Assembly: GCA_913059105.1 (NCBI GenBank)
Contig: CAJXRL010000136.1
Coordinates: 1 to 7,337, forward strand
DNA from: an uncultured Flavobacteriales bacterium
GTDB taxonomy: Bacteria > Bacteroidota > Bacteroidia > Flavobacteriales_E > Vicingaceae
Length of the DNA: 7,337 bases
Reading direction: 5' to 3'
Positions 5,997 through 7,337 of this stretch are shown here, one piece after another. Within the stretch, counting starts at the first letter, position 1. Each line of letters opens with the position of its first letter. Below the pieces are notes generated by a model. The model saw nothing but the letters and a program-made list of their open reading frames with translations, was not told the DNA's origin and searched no databases. The translations under genes were made by a program, and so were the position numbers.

Positions 5997-7007
5997 ATGA
6001 ATATACTAGTAACAGGAGGAGCGGGATATATTGGTTCACATACTCTGATAGAATTGATTGATCGAGAATTTGAGAACCTATTTAGTATAGACAATTATCT
6101 TAATTCAGAAGAGAGTAATTACGATAAAATTGAGAAAATTACAGGTCGAAAAATCAATTACTTTAATATTGATTTAAAAGATAAAGAGGCGATAAAAAGT
6201 TTCTTTAATAAAAACACCATCGATTCAGTTATTCATTTTGCCGCTTTAAAATCGGTTCCTGAATCAATTGATATCCCTATAGAGTGCTATCAGAACAATG
6301 TTGGAGGCTTATTGAACTTAGTCGAAGCCATGCAAGAAAGCAATGTGAACCAGCTAATCTTTTCTAGTTCCTGTTCAATTTATGGTAATCCTGAAAAACT
6401 TCCTGTAAACGAGAACACACCTTTTGGAAAAGCTGAATCACCTTATGCGCGTTCAAAACAAATGGGTGAGAATATTTTAGAAGATTTTTGTAAAGTCAAC
6501 AAAAATTTTAAAGTTATTTCATTACGCTATTTCAACCCTGCAGGAGCTCATAAATCAGGATTCATAGGAGAAGGATATACAAAAAGACCAAATAATCTTG
6601 TTCCATTAATTGCACAAACTGCAGTTGGCCTTCGAGATAAATTAACGGTTTTTGGAACCGACTACAGTACTAAAGATGGAAGTTGTGTACGAGATTATAT
6701 CCACGTAGTTGATGTAGCACAAGCGCATGTTAAAGCGTTAGATTATTTCAATAAAATGAAACCCAATTATGACGTTATAAATCTTGGAACAGGTAATGGA
6801 ACTACGGTTCTAGAAATTATTAAAAGTTTCGAGAAAGCAAGCGGGCAAAAGCTAAATTATGAATTAGGCAAAAGAAGGGCTGGTGACGTTGAAACCATCT
6901 ATGCTGACAATTCGAAGGCCAAAAAAGAACTTCACTGGGATGCTAAATTGACTATTTATGATATGGTTTCCACAGCTTGGAAATGGCAACAAAATATGGA
7001 AGCTTAA
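5997..7007 (+). CDS. galE: UDP-glucose 4-epimerase (GalE)
   Basis: GalE interconverts UDP-glucose and UDP-galactose (in some lineages also the N-acetyl forms) through a 4-keto intermediate with tightly bound NAD, in the cytoplasm. The product has 336 residues; E. coli GalE has 338. It is an extended short-chain dehydrogenase: NAD-binding TGGAGYIGSH (6-15), FAALKSVPES (81-90), SSSCSIYG with catalytic Ser125 (123-130), and the YxxxK pair Tyr150/Lys154. Substrate-side motifs include RYFNPAGAH (177-185), PNNLVPLIAQ (198-207) and DGSCVRDYIHV (227-237). By alignment from memory, the residue matching the E. coli gatekeeper Tyr299 is Ile301, which may widen substrate choice. The ATG at 5997 begins directly at the Rossmann strand. 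The stop overlaps the converging rlmH stop by 4 bases. Confidence 0.95.
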   Translation: MNILVTGGAGYIGSHTLIELIDREFENLFSIDNYLNSEESNYDKIEKITGRKINYFNIDLKDKEAIKSFFNKNTIDSVIHFAALKSVPESIDIPIECYQNNVGGLLNLVEAMQESNVNQLIFSSSCSIYGNPEKLPVNENTPFGKAESPYARSKQMGENILEDFCKVNKNFKVISLRYFNPAGAHKSGFIGEGYTKRPNNLVPLIAQTAVGLRDKLTVFGTDYSTKDGSCVRDYIHVVDVAQAHVKALDYFNKMKPNYDVINLGTGNGTTVLEIIKSFEKASGQKLNYELGKRRAGDVETIYADNSKAKKELHWDAKLTIYDMVSTAWKWQQNMEA

Positions 7008-7291
7008 CTGTGGTGATATTTCTCTCCTTTAAGAATTGTAAATCCTCGGTATAGTTGTTCTAAAAAAATAAGCCGAACCATTTGATGAGTAAAAGTCATT
7101 TTTGACAATGCAATTTTATGATTCGCTTTTAAATATATGTCCTCACTGAATCCATATGCTCCCCCTATTACAAAAACAATTTCTCTACTTGAAGTATTTA
7201 AATTCTTCTGCAAAAATACTGCAAATCCTTCAGAATTAAACTGCTTACCCAATTCATCCAGTAAAATCAAGTTGGTAGAATTATCTAATTT
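7004..7291 (-). CDS. rlmH: 23S rRNA (pseudouridine1915-N3)-methyltransferase RlmH, 5' end missing
   Basis: RlmH is a small SPOUT-class (knotted) enzyme that uses S-adenosylmethionine to methylate pseudouridine 1915 in helix 69 of 23S rRNA on the assembled ribosome. Only the C-terminal 95 residues are present; the family is usually about 155-160 residues, so about 60 are lost beyond the fragment end. The first five residues of the apparent open frame (MYKRQ, from 7306) are adapter. The part seen is diagnostic: the LLDELGKQFNSEGFA segment, the cofactor-binding loop FVIGGAYGFSE, the knot segment KMTFTHQMVRLIFLEQLYRGF, and the typical KGEKYHH end (E. coli ends NHPYHRE). It converges on galE, sharing TTAA at the stops. 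Confidence 0.95.
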   Translation of the reverse strand, partial: KLDNSTNLILLDELGKQFNSEGFAVFLQKNLNTSSREIVFVIGGAYGFSEDIYLKANHKIALSKMTFTHQMVRLIFLEQLYRGFTILKGEKYHHS

Positions 7292-7337
7292 CTGTCTCTT
7301 ATACACATCTCCGAGCCCACGAGACAGGCAGAAATCT
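7292..7337 (-). other. Sequencing adapter (Nextera Read-2 side, i7 index and P7 start), not genomic
   Basis: Positions 7292-7310 are the reverse complement of the 19-base Tn5 mosaic end (CTGTCTCTTATACACATCT). They are followed by the Read-2 tail CCGAGCCCACGAGAC (7311-7325), an 8-base index AGGCAGAA (7326-7333, which I recall as Nextera i7 N703), and ATCT (7334-7337), the first bases of the P7 reverse complement. Genomic sequence ends at about 7291. On the minus strand the mosaic end supplies a GTG at 7306 in frame with rlmH and makes a false start. Confidence 0.98.

Noticed and set aside
40..7291. Search by eye for CRISPR repeats, tRNA or rRNA genes, phage, defence or toxin-antitoxin genes
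   Set aside because: No direct repeat series, RNA-gene signature or defence-type protein was found; genes fill nearly all of the window and most belong to well-known families.

Overview
The genomic part of this window (about 40-7291) looks like a fragment of a low-GC, Gram-negative Bacteroidota genome, probably Flavobacteriia-like. The grounds are protein character (a Bacteroidota-type Mpl, a Rho with a long disordered insertion, a DUF4199-like membrane protein), strong A+T bias, TAA as the stop of six of seven genes, lack of clear Shine-Dalgarno sites, and promoter-like sequences fitting the Bacteroidota -33 TTTG / -7 TAnnTTTG pattern. No mobile element, CRISPR array, rRNA or tRNA is visible. 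No gap between genes exceeds about 115 bases.

Both ends are library adapter, not genome. Positions 7-39 are the Nextera Read-1 transposase adapter. Positions 7292-7337 are the reverse complement of the Read-2 adapter followed by an 8-base i7 index and the first bases of P7. The two outermost genes are therefore cut by the fragment ends, and their apparent N-termini (MYKRQ) are translated adapter.

Layout from left to right: (1) the 3' part of a secreted or surface-type protein of unknown function, + strand; (2) mpl, a peptidoglycan-recycling ligase, + strand; (3) converging on mpl, a minus-strand block read from right to left as a Gfo/Idh/MocA sugar dehydrogenase, rho, and a small four-helix membrane protein; (4) galE, + strand, diverging from the dehydrogenase across 75 bases; (5) converging on galE, the 3' part of rlmH on the minus strand.

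Functionally the window is mostly housekeeping: envelope recycling (Mpl), transcription termination (Rho), ribosome modification (RlmH), and nucleotide-sugar metabolism (GalE and the dehydrogenase, possibly feeding surface glycans). The rho gene appears to have its own promoter inside the 3' end of the dehydrogenase gene and a 5' leader with a hairpin. I see no convincing new biological system. The points most worth a second look are the adapter-derived ends, the Rho insertion, the rho promoter/palindrome/leader, and the two convergent gene pairs that share an identical 4-base TTAA stop overlap.
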